DNA of 64,000 bases. Origin: Poseidonocella sp. HB161398 (GTDB lineage Bacteria; Pseudomonadota; Alphaproteobacteria; Rhodobacterales; Rhodobacteraceae). The translations under genes were made by a program, and so were the position numbers. Shown here one piece after another: positions 63,889 through 64,000 of the stretch. Positions within the stretch are counted from its first letter, which is position 1. Every line of letters begins with the position of its first letter. The DNA lies in contig NZ_VATA01000023.1 of assembly GCF_005870025.1 (NCBI RefSeq), forward strand, positions 1 through 64,000, in the 5' to 3' direction. The notes beneath the pieces were generated by a model that saw only the letters and a program-made list of their open reading frames with translations, was not told where the DNA came from and ran no database searches.

Positions 63889-64000
63889 TCACTCGAAATA
63901 GGTATAGCCGCCAAGGCTGTCCTTGTAGGCGGCGATCATCGCCCGGCGCTCGGCCGAATTGACCGTGCCCTTGGCCACCGCGCGTTCCACCGTCTTGCGG
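63889..64000 (-). CDS. speA: Probable biosynthetic arginine decarboxylase, C-terminus only
   Basis: Only the last ~37 residues are inside the window: CRKTVERAVAKGTVNSAERR followed by AMIAAYKDSLGGYTYFE and a stop. Biosynthetic arginine decarboxylases (SpeA) end in a very similar MxxYxxxLxGYTYLE tail. It lies directly upstream of the carboxyspermidine synthase on the same strand, which completes the arginine-agmatine-putrescine-spermidine pathway. The bulk of the gene is beyond the right edge. Confidence 0.72.
   Translation of the reverse strand, partial: RKTVERAVAKGTVNSAERRAMIAAYKDSLGGYTYFE

Overview
The window is strongly GC-rich and reads as an alphaproteobacterial chromosome of the Rhodobacteraceae type (inference). 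The basis is the gene content: a divergent putA / Lrp-type regulator pair, a monomeric NADP isocitrate dehydrogenase, a carboxyspermidine-route polyamine cluster (speA, carboxynorspermidine synthase, nspC, speB), RTX repeat proteins, and IS5, IS66, IS110, IS21, ISL3 and IS6 family elements. No rRNA, tRNA or CRISPR array was seen.

Positions 1-12,100 and much of 17,000-25,600 are an insertion-sequence graveyard. IS110 and IS21 scraps lead into a broken IS5 element that carries a 311-bp IS66-derived MITE with a perfect 8-bp target duplication. A Fic gene follows, then a largely intact IS66 block (UPF0149 passenger, tnpC, tnpB, truncated tnpA) abutting a decayed ISL3 transposase and a decayed IS110 transposase. 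Five short nested palindromes interrupt those last two genes, and pairs of them share stem sequence with compensatory changes. A RelE/Xre toxin-antitoxin pair with a perfect 17-bp inverted repeat in its promoter follows. An RND efflux pair (12.3-17.1 kb) is intact. Downstream lie a candidate structured RNA with an intrinsic terminator, a decayed RepA-like ATPase, an arylamine N-acetyltransferase, two coupled PNPOx-fold genes, traces of ArdC, a frameshifted second Fic gene and a universal stress protein.

Positions 25.5-43 kb hold single genes and small operons: a Na/phosphate cotransporter, an AraC regulator preceded by eleven copies of an 8-bp tandem repeat, an exported trio (SH3 protein, M13 peptidase, lipoprotein), a ChaC-like cyclotransferase, an acyltransferase-3 membrane protein, a YdhR / Cys-rich peptide / SnoaL / MBL hydrolase group facing a TetR gene, and a type I sulfatase. 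Stretches between them (33.5-34.8, 37.0-37.6, 49.7-51.1 kb) have no convincing genes.

From 43 kb the content looks core: putA with its Lrp regulator, icd, a sulfotransferase, an RTX protein, and the polyamine pathway. The polyamine genes on the minus strand are split into two halves (speB-nspC, and the synthase with the end of speA) by a plus-strand block at 56.8-62.4 kb. That block encodes an SGNH-like hydrolase, an alpha/beta-hydrolase-like protein, and a ferredoxin - RseC-like - ApbE - exported FCSD-like flavoprotein series whose first three genes overlap by 4 bp. Arginine to agmatine to putrescine to carboxyspermidine to spermidine is the expected flow; the redox block looks like a flavinylation/electron-transfer module.
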